Positions 22,087 through 30,575 of a stretch of 33,221 nucleotides of DNA are shown in pieces. Under the pieces are notes generated by a model. The model worked only from the letters and a program-made list of their open reading frames with translations. It ran no database searches and was not told where the DNA came from. How positions within the stretch are numbered: the first letter of the stretch is position 1; every line of letters starts with the position of its first letter. A program made the position numbers and the translations under genes. Source of the stretch: JAADDK01 sp964425415 (lineage in GTDB: Archaea; Thermoplasmatota; Thermoplasmata; Thermoplasmatales; Aciduliprofundaceae); the NCBI GenBank assembly GCA_964425415.1, contig CAYRMJ010000003.1, positions 1 through 33,221 of the forward strand, written 5' to 3'.

Positions 22087-23484
22087 TTAAACATTTGCAA
22101 CTGCATAATACAGTCCCCTTCTCTTTTCAATTATTATTCCATCTCTCAATAGCGAAGAAATGAGTTTGTCTAAATTCTCTTCAATTCCCCGCTCCCTCAT
22201 CTTCATTTCAAAATACTCGTAATCCCATCCTGTTGGCTTAAGAACATTGAGCTCCCATAAAACCCGATTGATTATTTTCTCTCTCTTCTTTTTTAAATCT
22301 TCAGATGCAAGCTCTCTCCGTATCTTTGTTCCGAGCACATCGTCCACTCTCTCAAAAGTTCGGATATATAAATTAATGGTTGAATTTACAGGGTCCTCAT
22401 TCGCGCGCTTCCATGAGTTCATAATCCGAGCCATATGCTCTCCAAATCCATTCACATCTCCTATGTCCATTATTATTCCAAATTTCATAGCTTCTATCAT
22501 ATCAGGAAACTCCTTCTCTATGCTCCTAATTATCTTTGATTTGAACCTGATCATCTCTTCCAACTCAATTTCAGGCTCTTCAATATGCTTTTGAAGTGCA
22601 TAGAACCCTATGTCTGCTGAGTACTCTGCAATTAAATTCAAATCATTTATCTGCATTTCTTCTTTGGTGGGTAAATACGGTAGCTCAGAGTACTTTATTA
22701 AATCAGTCATCTTAAGATTAGCAGAGGTCATGGCGCTTAGTTCCCATGTTTTGGCCACTCTGCTTTTGTAGAAAATACCTGCTTTTTTAGGATTGAGTAT
22801 GCTGTATCTTAGCTTAAATGATGGTTTTACAGATGCACGAATATCATCGTCGTATCTAAAACTAACTGTAAACGACTCTTTTTTTATAATGTTTGACACC
22901 TGATCAATTGTTTCAAAAATTGGAGTGAAATTGGAAGAGTAGTGCTTGGAATTTGTTCTTAAAAACGAAACTGTGTTTCCACCACTTCTTTGAATGTACT
23001 TTGGTGAGGAGAGAAAATAAGTGAGCATAACATCTTTAGCCATCTCTGGGAATGTAAAATCAAAAATTTGCTGCAAAGTTGCAGGAGTCAATCCAGATTT
23101 TTCAATTGACATGTACTCATCAAATTTTAGTTTATTTATTTCATTTGCTAAAAGAAAACGTCCATGCTCGGAGGTGAAAAGAGATAAATCGTATATGTAT
23201 CCAGATACCTCTGCTAATTTGATTCTGTAATTGAGCCATTGGGGAACAACAACTGGCAATACTGGAAAGCCATTTTCTGGAAATGGCGTTATCATTTTTA
23301 CTTTAAAATTGCCAATTTGTGGTGAGAGTTTCGGCCACAGTAACTTTCTAAAACGTGGTTCCAGAGGAAAACTAAGAAAATAACCTTTAAAACTAGCCTG
23401 CTCACCAATTTTCAAAGTGCTTTTCAAAAATTGATTTTTGAACTTATCCGCAATGGGTGTTGGAAGATAAACTTCAGATATCAT
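22087..23484 (-). CDS. probable degenerate MCM-like protein without Walker A
   Basis: 465 residues, no firm family assignment. Read against MCM helicases, several landmarks align in order: LTPATLQQIFDFTF...AKDVMLTYFLSSPKY (134-162) with the start of the AAA+ domain; SILNPKKAGIFYKS (228-241) with the AxNPxxGRF stretch; TWELSAMTSANLKMTDLI (246-263) with the LSRFDLIF stretch; and a C-terminal winged helix (about 403-465) ending GIIIEKRRGLYYAV. There is no Walker A (GxxGxGKS), no Walker B acidic pair and no arginine finger, so it could not hydrolyse ATP. The alignment is by eye and could mislead; only the winged helix is secure. The ATG overlaps the stop of the preceding small gene by ATGA. Confidence 0.7.
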   Translation of the reverse strand: MISEVYLPTPIADKFKNQFLKSTLKIGEQASFKGYFLSFPLEPRFRKLLWPKLSPQIGNFKVKMITPFPENGFPVLPVVVPQWLNYRIKLAEVSGYIYDLSLFTSEHGRFLLANEINKLKFDEYMSIEKSGLTPATLQQIFDFTFPEMAKDVMLTYFLSSPKYIQRSGGNTVSFLRTNSKHYSSNFTPIFETIDQVSNIIKKESFTVSFRYDDDIRASVKPSFKLRYSILNPKKAGIFYKSRVAKTWELSAMTSANLKMTDLIKYSELPYLPTKEEMQINDLNLIAEYSADIGFYALQKHIEEPEIELEEMIRFKSKIIRSIEKEFPDMIEAMKFGIIMDIGDVNGFGEHMARIMNSWKRANEDPVNSTINLYIRTFERVDDVLGTKIRRELASEDLKKKREKIINRVLWELNVLKPTGWDYEYFEMKMRERGIEENLDKLISSLLRDGIIIEKRRGLYYAVANV

Positions 23485-23705
23485 CTGTACACGCTGTATT
23501 TGTAAAGTAAATCTATTAGCCTCTTTGCAGTACGCTCGTCAATAACACCCTCCTCTTTTTTCTTCAGTATAAACTCCTTTGCCTCCCGAATACCCATGTT
23601 GGATGCTTTAGCGTAGATGCTGCCTTTCAGAGAGCCCTGCACACCCTCTGGCAAATCTTTAAGTTCCTGCCCAAGTAGGTATCTGAACTCGTAATCTTTT
23701 CGCAT
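23481..23705 (-). CDS. small helical protein, unknown
   Basis: 74 residues from the ATG at 23705 (a GTG at 23789 would add 28 residues, including a short hydrophobic segment). It contains FRYLLGQELKDLPEGVQGS and a helical, charged remainder ending RLIDLLYKYSVYR. I recognise no family. The four-base overlap with the MCM-like gene shows tight coupling, so the two products probably act together. No obvious ribosome binding site precedes 23705. Confidence 0.65.
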   Translation of the reverse strand: MRKDYEFRYLLGQELKDLPEGVQGSLKGSIYAKASNMGIREAKEFILKKKEEGVIDERTAKRLIDLLYKYSVYR

Positions 23706-23813
23706 ATCTAACTTTCTTCTCTTTACTGCTTTGCGAGTCACGTAGATGAGTATGGCACATTGGATAATATAGCTTGCGGTTGCACGCACAACAAAATAAA
23801 AAATATTAAAAAA

Positions 23814-26800
23814 TCAAGATGGCCCATGCCCTGTATCGGGTGTGGGCACATCAATGTTGTAGTTGGCAGTTATTACATATCCCTCACTGGAACCTCTAAA
23901 GTTGCCATGTGCTCTGTATCCAAATATTGATGAAGATTCATAGTTTGTATCTAACCACAGTCCGTTCAAAGAGAAGTACACGTTTTCATTTGTTAGCATA
24001 TCATAGGCATGCTCTGATAAATGCGACATACCCAGTATGTAAATTATTGATCGCACTTCATTGTTTAGCCATATAACAAACGAGTCAGGGGTTGGATTTC
24101 CATCGTACCAAATTATGTACATCAGGTTTCCATTAACTCTGCTCTTCAAGTTAACAAATATTCCAAATTTGTAATTCAAAGATTCATTGACATACACATC
24201 TTTCAGCAGCTTGTGGAATATTCCAATAAGTTCCTCCTGACTCATACTTCTCTTTGTAAGCTTCGGGAAATACTTTGTGAGGCTACTCACCGCACCACTA
24301 CTTCCCACAAATCCAAAGTCAAGAATGTAGATGTTGTGATTGCCTTCAACTTGCATTTTGAAGCCCCTGTGCACCGTGTTTGAGTATGAAGCAATCTGAT
24401 AATCAAGTGCTCCACTGTTTATGTTTGCTTGAATGTTTATGCCATCGTAAATTTCCTGCATTCTTAGAGATACTCCACCTGAACTTATAGTTCCCGTGAA
24501 GTGATAGCCTTTTTCGCTGTATTTCTCGCTGACTGCTTGCGAGCCAAAATTGTATGTGTATGTTTGATATCCGTTGTTTTCTGTAACGTTTTCTTTTGTA
24601 ATTCCAAAATTCCGCTCAAAGTAGAAAAAGTTTAGTCCATGAACATACGCGCTCGCTTTAGAGCACAGCGCCTGATGGTCCCTCGCTACCACTGATAGCT
24701 GTCTGCTTGCATTTAAATAAGCATTCGCAGTGTCTTTAGCTGCGCCTAAAACAATGTCTTTGTATGTGTAATTCCAGCCAGCCATCTCATCCTTTATATC
24801 AGCCATGGCAAAATGCTCAAATGTGGAGAACCTATTCCACAGCTCTCCTACTTCCTCATAGTCGTAAATGAATGTATTTAGCTCTCTGCTTATGAAGAAG
24901 GGCTTCGTTTTCTTGTCCTTGCCCACAACTCCAAAATATCCACGAGTGTAGGAGAAAGGTACATCGGTATGGAACGCCCAATTATCTTTGGCAGTGCAGC
25001 TATTCCAGTGAGATTCAAGGAACCAAGCGCTGTATATGGGAACTTTGATATGGAGATTTATGTTCACAGTATCGTTGTACCATGTTCTCCAGTGATGACC
25101 TCCGTAAACTAACGAAGTCCTCGGAGTCATAAGGTTTATATTAATTTTCCCAGATATGCTAATATCATACTGATACTCAAACGGAGCATTTCCCATCGGA
25201 TAATCAATGTCCTGCACATCAACGAACCTGTGTCCTGCGCCTAAAGATATGCTTATTGATAGCCCGCTGAGGTAATCTGGACTGAAATCCACCGCTATTG
25301 TTTCATTTTCTGTGCGTCCGAGAGCTTTATCCACGGGGTATGAAGTGTCCCAGAAATGATAAGTGCCCACATGCATGTACGGGAATATAGGAATGGAACT
25401 GTATCTTGCATTTAGCACTATGTTCTTGTAGAGCACATCATAGGATTCTGAGAGCCAGTCTTCCATGTCTCCCATCAATCCATTGTAAAAGCTTCTGGCC
25501 CTAAGCATAGTTGCCATAGCTTTGTATCCGTTGTACTTGTCAAGGTCCACTCTGCTACTACTAATCCCAGGAACTCTGCCGCGATCTGAGAACTGCCAAT
25601 ATTCCCATGTACTCCACTTTTCGGTATTGGGCGTGGCGTTTGGATTGTAAGTGTAATCTGCGATCCAAAGAGGATATTTAGTCAATGATGAATCAAGATG
25701 CCTTGCATAGTTCTTGTTTAGATAAATCACAGGAGTTACTCCCAGCTGAGATTGCACTTCTTCCATAAATCTTTCAGCCCAATTGCTGAGTGCACTCCAG
25801 CCCATGCTCTCACCTTTCTCCAAGTCAAGAGCTGGAGGTAATTGCATTAAGCTCATATACGGTCTAATCACGCTCACAAAATGATCCGCCTCAACTATTG
25901 GACTGTGCCGCGTAGGTCTTGCAAAATGATAGGCTCCCATCATCAAACCAGCCGCAGCTCCGTTTCTTATATTTGTGGAGAATAACGGGTCCCTGTATGT
26001 GGCCCCATCAGTTGCTTTCACAAACGCAAATCTGTACCCAGCGTTATATACCTTCGTCCAATCAATATTACCTTGATAATGCGAGACATCCAAGCCGAGA
26101 GAACCATTTGTCATGTTAGTATTGTTTCCTGTGCCATTGTGCTTTGGAATCTTCGGAGGACAGCCTCCGGGCCCGCGCAATCCAATTATTTTCATTCCAA
26201 TGCGCCACCTCACGAGGCAGTAGAAATTAGATTTGTAAGAGCCGGTATCAGTGATGAAGTCTAAAAATCCTCGTAAGTTGCTGAACGATGTAGCGTTGAA
26301 TGATATTGGATTGAAATAGAAATACGGAAATAGCATATTTAAATCTTTGATTAATCCATATTTTCCTACAACTTTCTGTCGTGCATCCTCTGTTTGTTTC
26401 TTAACTGTATCCCATAATTCCTCTTTATCATAAATCGGAAATCCAATGCCACCTTCTTCCAATCCCTTTTTTATGGCCATCTCCCACATCAATAATCTCA
26501 TATCATTGTATGCATCTTTTGTCAAATCCCTGTGAAAGTTGAATGATCCATTGTGTAAAGAGCCATGGAATGGGTAACCACTGTATCCATATGGCCACGT
26601 ACTTTCCTGATTGCTTGGGGGTCGTGAATTGCAGTCAGAGTCATAGGGTCCGGCATCATCAGATGGTGATGGATCTCCACCATCATACAGATTTTTCATA
26701 GCTTGGTACCAAAGATCCACCGTATCCTTGGTCAAATAGTAAAGATATGCATCACTATCAGTGGAATTTTTGTATTCTTTGTACGCTCCGTCAGCCCACC

Positions 26801-28565
26801 ATGTCTCTTTTCTCAGCGTAAGCATCACTTTGTATACATTCACCTCTCTTTTAATGGGCCCGTATATCATGTCCTTTGAACCATCAATCAATATTGTGTT
26901 AGTGTCTCTGGGATTAGCACTGACTCCAGAGCTGCCAATGGGCATCACAAGACTGGTTTCATAAGCTGCATAATCTATCAAGCCTTTGTTTTCCACATCG
27001 TTCCATGTGTCAGACCTCTTCTTCATGGACCTTGTCAGTGCGTCAATTACATATTTAAGAGTATTTATATAAGGATTACCCAGATTACCGTAATTCTTAT
27101 GCTCATCCACAAGAGATTCCTTAACCAAGTCATAATGATAATCGCCATAATAAACAAATGGAACATCTGTATTTATGCCCAATGTCATAAGTGTGAATTT
27201 CTTTCTCTTTGATTTTTCATCAAGTATTAGGTCAATGGTATCCATTACTGGCATATTCCAAACATACCATTTCATTTTTGCAGTTTTATGAAATATTAAC
27301 ACTTTTGGAGGAATTCCGGGAATTATAACTACAATTATGAATTTATAACTAAGGTCCGCTGAAGCTTTATGAGGTAGTATAAACCTTGGAATGTGCAACC
27401 ACTCCCTCCATTTTGCGAGATACGCATGCAGCATGCCCCGTGCAAAACTTTCTCCTTTCTTCTTTATTGCGTCCCAGCTAACGATCGGTTCTTTCAGCGT
27501 TGGGTCTGCAAAATACTGGTCAGCAAGGTCTCCCCAGAAAAGTCTCATAAGTTCATACACGAATCTATCCGCATACCCGTAAATACTCTGCCCGATTATC
27601 TTACCTGATAGTACCAAATTACCAAGGAGCCCCATTTTAGTCCACATATAGTATATATCTGCAGCATCAATGGTGCCGTTGTACAGGTATTTTTCAATTA
27701 TGCCCCTTATTCCCAAAGCATCAACAGTTTGCGGGTCATAAGAATGGAAGAATCTCACACTTTCAAGTAGCAATGCAAGATTTACCGCTTTTTCCACATC
27801 GCTTTTAGTTAATAGATATGTCACTGGAATTTCCAGCCGATCATATCCACCAGACGCATAGCCTTGGAGTGTGCGATACTCTGCAACGGTGGTCAAAATA
27901 TACCTCACAAGGCGTCCGAAATCTCCAAGATTGGTTGTTGAAGTGTTAAATTCATCAAATGCAAATTTTAACATGGGTAGAGGAGAATATATTATTCTGT
28001 TGAATCTCATTGTACGATTATAAATGTAGCCTGTTCTTCTATCATGATAGGTGTAATTCACAAAACCTACGACATAAGGATACACAGGAATCTGCGTGTG
28101 ATTCTCATAGCCCTCCCTTAGATTGTCAAGCATATAAGAGAAGTCTACCCATGTGAGTTTATAGTTCTTTATGAAATCTCGCACTTTTTTATAGTTCATC
28201 ACCACCTTTATTGAATAATTCCCAACAGTTACATTGTAGTCAGATGTAACCAGGGGAAATGTTTTGTTTATGTATCGCGAAAAATTCTGAAATGTGTAGT
28301 ACTGAATCATGTACAATTTTGGATCTCTTTTTTTAGTTATGTTATGTATAACCTCCATAACAATGTGATACGCTTTTTCTCTAACCATATTCTGCACATT
28401 TCTCAGGTGCTGGTCAGCTTCTTCGTAAAATTTTCTAACACTTATAACGTCATGTTGCCCTAAAATTGTTGCGTAGATTCCCGTAAGCAGTAGCATAAGC
28501 ACAAATATTATTGCAAATACATACGCAAACGGGATTCTACCTTCTTCCTTTTTAAGTATTTTCAT
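23814..28565 (-). CDS. giant pilin-like surface protein with embedded GH25 lysozyme domain
   Basis: 1583 residues. N-terminus: KILKKEEG, then a hydrophobic segment (about 12-34) starting RIPFAYVFAIIFVLML, resembling an archaeal prepilin/anchor signal with a possible cut after Gly9. The bulk is Tyr- and Asn-rich with many N-x-S/T sites, as expected outside the cell. Residues 823-1013 (bases 25527-26099) are a complete GH25 muramidase: GLDVSHYQGNIDW with catalytic-region D826, FVKATDGATYRDPLF, GAYHFARPT, ALDLEKG with D914 and E916, PLWIADYTY, YWQFSDRGRVPGI and RVDLDKYNG. The domain is preceded by a Gly/Asn/Thr linker (NGTGNNTNMTNGS, 810-822). Archaea have no murein, so bacteria are the expected target; a bacterium-derived GH25 lysozyme has been reported in Aciduliprofundum. 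The flanking 800 and 570 residues have no function I can name. It follows two pilin-like genes. Confidence 0.92.
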   Translation of the reverse strand: MKILKKEEGRIPFAYVFAIIFVLMLLLTGIYATILGQHDVISVRKFYEEADQHLRNVQNMVREKAYHIVMEVIHNITKKRDPKLYMIQYYTFQNFSRYINKTFPLVTSDYNVTVGNYSIKVVMNYKKVRDFIKNYKLTWVDFSYMLDNLREGYENHTQIPVYPYVVGFVNYTYHDRRTGYIYNRTMRFNRIIYSPLPMLKFAFDEFNTSTTNLGDFGRLVRYILTTVAEYRTLQGYASGGYDRLEIPVTYLLTKSDVEKAVNLALLLESVRFFHSYDPQTVDALGIRGIIEKYLYNGTIDAADIYYMWTKMGLLGNLVLSGKIIGQSIYGYADRFVYELMRLFWGDLADQYFADPTLKEPIVSWDAIKKKGESFARGMLHAYLAKWREWLHIPRFILPHKASADLSYKFIIVVIIPGIPPKVLIFHKTAKMKWYVWNMPVMDTIDLILDEKSKRKKFTLMTLGINTDVPFVYYGDYHYDLVKESLVDEHKNYGNLGNPYINTLKYVIDALTRSMKKRSDTWNDVENKGLIDYAAYETSLVMPIGSSGVSANPRDTNTILIDGSKDMIYGPIKREVNVYKVMLTLRKETWWADGAYKEYKNSTDSDAYLYYLTKDTVDLWYQAMKNLYDGGDPSPSDDAGPYDSDCNSRPPSNQESTWPYGYSGYPFHGSLHNGSFNFHRDLTKDAYNDMRLLMWEMAIKKGLEEGGIGFPIYDKEELWDTVKKQTEDARQKVVGKYGLIKDLNMLFPYFYFNPISFNATSFSNLRGFLDFITDTGSYKSNFYCLVRWRIGMKIIGLRGPGGCPPKIPKHNGTGNNTNMTNGSLGLDVSHYQGNIDWTKVYNAGYRFAFVKATDGATYRDPLFSTNIRNGAAAGLMMGAYHFARPTRHSPIVEADHFVSVIRPYMSLMQLPPALDLEKGESMGWSALSNWAERFMEEVQSQLGVTPVIYLNKNYARHLDSSLTKYPLWIADYTYNPNATPNTEKWSTWEYWQFSDRGRVPGISSSRVDLDKYNGYKAMATMLRARSFYNGLMGDMEDWLSESYDVLYKNIVLNARYSSIPIFPYMHVGTYHFWDTSYPVDKALGRTENETIAVDFSPDYLSGLSISISLGAGHRFVDVQDIDYPMGNAPFEYQYDISISGKININLMTPRTSLVYGGHHWRTWYNDTVNINLHIKVPIYSAWFLESHWNSCTAKDNWAFHTDVPFSYTRGYFGVVGKDKKTKPFFISRELNTFIYDYEEVGELWNRFSTFEHFAMADIKDEMAGWNYTYKDIVLGAAKDTANAYLNASRQLSVVARDHQALCSKASAYVHGLNFFYFERNFGITKENVTENNGYQTYTYNFGSQAVSEKYSEKGYHFTGTISSGGVSLRMQEIYDGINIQANINSGALDYQIASYSNTVHRGFKMQVEGNHNIYILDFGFVGSSGAVSSLTKYFPKLTKRSMSQEELIGIFHKLLKDVYVNESLNYKFGIFVNLKSRVNGNLMYIIWYDGNPTPDSFVIWLNNEVRSIIYILGMSHLSEHAYDMLTNENVYFSLNGLWLDTNYESSSIFGYRAHGNFRGSSEGYVITANYNIDVPTPDTGHGPS

Positions 28566-28566
28566 T

Positions 28567-29082
28567 TCAACTCACCCTCCACACATACATAGTCAAAACA
28601 GCCTTTTCATTATTTGTTGGCATGTCTATGTGGGTAGTATAACTCATTTTTGTAGCGGGAAGATCAGGAATACCTAAATGCATCTCAACTCCATGATACT
28701 TCGCTACCATGAAGTACTCGTAATTGGGAGAGGCCATATCTCTGAGTGTTCTGTTGATTTTTTCTTCCAGCCCGGCCCTCAAAGTTCCTATATTTACTTT
28801 GCCCATGCTTCTCAAATATAAATCCTCTGAAATTAAATGTTCAATGGTTTTGTCCTTCAGAACTATTTGGTTACCCATGGAATCTCGGTATGTGACTCTC
28901 TGAATAGTAGATTTTAAAAGAGCATAAGTCAAGTCATGTGCGTATCTGTTTTCGTTCTTCTCCAGCATAAAGGTGTTGGTGCTCGGTGCAAATAACATGT
29001 AGCCGGCCATCAAAATCAGGACTAAAATTGGAGCAATGAGCGCTGCATCTACCACCGCAGATTGGCCTCTCTCTAACGCCAT
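28567..29082 (-). CDS. pilin-like secreted/membrane protein B
   Basis: 171 residues. The start MALERGQSAVVDAALIAP then LVLILMAGYMLF is a class III (prepilin-like) signal: basic/Gly-Gln cleavage context, small residues, an acidic residue at about +6, then a hydrophobic helix. The remainder is mixed alpha/beta with no motif I know (ends KAVLTMYVWRVS). Its stop is one base from the start of the GH25 protein, and its start overlaps the preceding gene by 10 bp, so three genes form one unit. The layout (two short plus one very long protein, all with such N-termini) recalls haloarchaeal clusters annotated DUF7286/7287/7288; that link is from memory and unverified. Confidence 0.8.
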   Translation of the reverse strand: MALERGQSAVVDAALIAPILVLILMAGYMLFAPSTNTFMLEKNENRYAHDLTYALLKSTIQRVTYRDSMGNQIVLKDKTIEHLISEDLYLRSMGKVNIGTLRAGLEEKINRTLRDMASPNYEYFMVAKYHGVEMHLGIPDLPATKMSYTTHIDMPTNNEKAVLTMYVWRVS

Positions 29083-29564
29083 CCAACCACCTCCAGCTTT
29101 GCCGCATGTATTTCATGGTCGCTAACCCAGATATTTACAGGATAGTAAAAAACCACTCTGTAATAGCCATAAGACTGTTGCCACACTGTTGTACCTGTAA
29201 CACCGGGCACATTGCTCCACGATGCATTGTATTTTATAGGATAATCACTAACATCTATTACCTCAATATAATAGTTGAAAGCTGGAGTTAAGTCCTTTGA
29301 AAGCTCATCTGAGCTCACGCCCTTTATTTTATGATAGTCAAACAGTCCTTCCACAGAATCATGAATTAAAGGCTCGTAGCCGCGAACTTTCTGTGCAAAA
29401 TTTATAACTTCATTAACAAACTCGGTTTTTCTGTATTCTGCATCCTTCGTGGAACCATAGTAAACAGCCACAGTAAGAGTTGACACGAACAGAATGCTAA
29501 CTATGGCAAACAAAACAATTTCTTCAAAAAATCCACTTGTTGCACACTCTCTTTTAATATACAA
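29073..29564 (-). CDS. pilin-like secreted/membrane protein A
   Basis: 163 residues from a TTG start at 29564; the ATG at 29597 would give 174. I prefer the TTG because GGAGGTGA, a perfect ribosome binding site, ends 5 nt before it, and the shorter product has the compact charged N-terminus (YIKRECATSG) expected before its hydrophobic helix FFEEIVLFAIVSILFVSTL. The rest is beta-rich with N-x-S/T sites and ends AAKLEVVGWR. Probably a minor pilin-like or anchored component that assembles with protein B and the GH25 protein. No secretion ATPase or prepilin peptidase is in the window. Confidence 0.75.
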   Translation of the reverse strand: MYIKRECATSGFFEEIVLFAIVSILFVSTLTVAVYYGSTKDAEYRKTEFVNEVINFAQKVRGYEPLIHDSVEGLFDYHKIKGVSSDELSKDLTPAFNYYIEVIDVSDYPIKYNASWSNVPGVTGTTVWQQSYGYYRVVFYYPVNIWVSDHEIHAAKLEVVGWR

Positions 29565-29593
29565 TGAAGTCACCTCCAGAAAAAGATGTTTTA

Positions 29594-29761
29594 TCATCTA
29601 CGCTCCCCTCTTTGAAAATATCCATAACTACCCCTTGCAAAGGCATGCCTTTCGCATGATGGCTTTTCATTATATTGAAATATAGCGCAACACCTATTTA
29701 TCACTTTCGCAGAGTATTTCACATTGTAGAGTACGGTTATTTTTCGTCTATAAAAATGCAT
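29594..29761 (-). CDS. possible 55-residue ORF upstream of the pilin-like genes
   Basis: The ATG at 29761 is preceded by GGAGGTG with ideal spacing, and the TGA overlaps the alternative ATG (29597) of the next gene as ATGA. The product would be basic and Tyr/Cys/Arg-rich (starts MHFYRRKITVLYNV, ends GYFQRGERR) with no hydrophobic segment and no known domain. The composition is not persuasive. It may be a coupling or leader ORF, a decayed gene, or chance. Confidence 0.25.
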   Translation of the reverse strand: MHFYRRKITVLYNVKYSAKVINRCCAIFQYNEKPSCERHAFARGSYGYFQRGERR

Positions 29762-30117
29762 TGGTAACACCTCCTACGGAGTGTAAAAAACATGCCTAAG
29801 AAAATGGAAAGAATTATTTCGTTGATTCCTTCTTCAGAATTATCCGTGAGTTCAAAACCATAAGGCACCATGAATTCTATGATGGTACCAGCTCGCAAAT
29901 TCCTCCATGCTATAAAATCACACTCTATAGCAATCATATTCTAACCAGAACCTCTCAACTTTGCCATTTATCTGCGGATTGCTTTTAAGGATACAACACA
30001 GTATACCCTATGAAAATAGCGCTTAATAATATACGTACCCCACAATAAAATTGGCTTAGTAAAATTTTAATAGGTGTTTGCGTTGCTTCAAAAAAATTTG
30101 AATTGAGGTGTTCCTAA
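29598..30117. other. 520-bp region without a convincing gene
   Basis: It lies between the start of the pilin-like operon and the divergent universal stress protein. It holds the 55-residue ORF, a 66-residue minus-strand reading frame (29737-29937) of doubtful status, an overlapping 38-codon frame (29554-29670) running into the TTG start, and a minus-strand TATA-like CTATATTTC near 29682-29690. Around 29766-29783 the ribosome binding site CCTCC/GGAG could pair with itself (ACACCTCC-TAC-GGAGTGT, one bulged base), which might mask translation. No tRNA or clear repeat is seen. Confidence 0.5.
30063..30072 (+). promoter_or_regulatory. TATA box for the usp-transporter operon
   Basis: ATTTTAATAG, predicting a start near 30093 and a leader of about 25 nt with GAGGTG at 30105-30110. 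Confidence 0.5.
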
Positions 30118-30570
30118 ATGTTCCGCAAGATTCTATATACAACAGACTTCACTTCGGTTTCAAAAAAAGCATTTGGCTACGTGAAGAAATTGAGAGAGGC
30201 AGGCACAGAGGAGGTAATCATTCTCCATGTTGTGCCAGAGGACGTTGTGGAGACGATGACTGAAGGGTGCCTTCTGAGGGATGAATCTGTGAAGCAATGC
30301 GAAAACGAAGCCATTGCAAAGATCAAGGAAAAAGCCATGGAGAAAATAAAACCTATGGAAGAAGAGTTGAAAAATGAGGGTATGGTAGTTCGTACTCTCG
30401 TGCTAATAGGCAAACCTGCAAAGACAATTGCAGAAATTGCCGAAAAAGAGAAAGTTTCACTTATAGTAATGGGCACGCATGGTCATAGCCTGTTTAGGGA
30501 AGCTTTCGTGGGAAGTGTTGCAGAAACGGTTGTTCACTACGTCAATATACCCGTGCTTCTGGTGAGGTGA
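30118..30570 (+). CDS. universal stress protein (UspA family)
   Basis: 150 residues, single Usp domain. The N-terminal FRKILYTTDFTSVSKKAF is typical, and the ATP-binding signature is present as MGTHGHSLFREAFVGSVAE (G2xG9xGS type), so it should bind ATP. A Cys-containing, Met/Glu-rich loop sits at residues 45-65 (TEGCLLRDESVKQC). The ATG at 30118 follows GAGGTG. Its stop overlaps the first ATG of the transporter frame. Usp proteins next to transporters often modulate them; that is inference here. Confidence 0.93.
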   Translation: MFRKILYTTDFTSVSKKAFGYVKKLREAGTEEVIILHVVPEDVVETMTEGCLLRDESVKQCENEAIAKIKEKAMEKIKPMEEELKNEGMVVRTLVLIGKPAKTIAEIAEKEKVSLIVMGTHGHSLFREAFVGSVAETVVHYVNIPVLLVR

Positions 30571-30575
30571 TGCGA

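Noticed and set aside
22087..23484. NurA nuclease as the identity of the gene convergent with herA-DUF357
   Set aside because: No NurA acidic active-site pattern is visible; the C-terminal winged helix and MCM-like landmarks fit better.
23481..23789. Longer 102-residue form of the small protein before the MCM-like gene
   Set aside because: The extra N-terminal segment begins at GTG in a promoter-like A/T-rich region; the ATG at 23705 is simpler, though the longer form is not excluded.
25527..26099. GH25 segment as a separate recently inserted mobile element
   Set aside because: The frame is continuous, there are no terminal repeats or transposase remnants at its borders, and base composition looks like its surroundings; an old domain acquisition is more likely.
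29737..29937. 66-residue minus-strand reading frame upstream of the pilin-like operon
   Set aside because: It has no clear ribosome binding site or correctly placed TATA box, an uneven composition, and overlaps the better-started 55-codon frame; I treat it as chance, though a short hydrophobic stretch (INEIILSIFLGMFFTL) is present.
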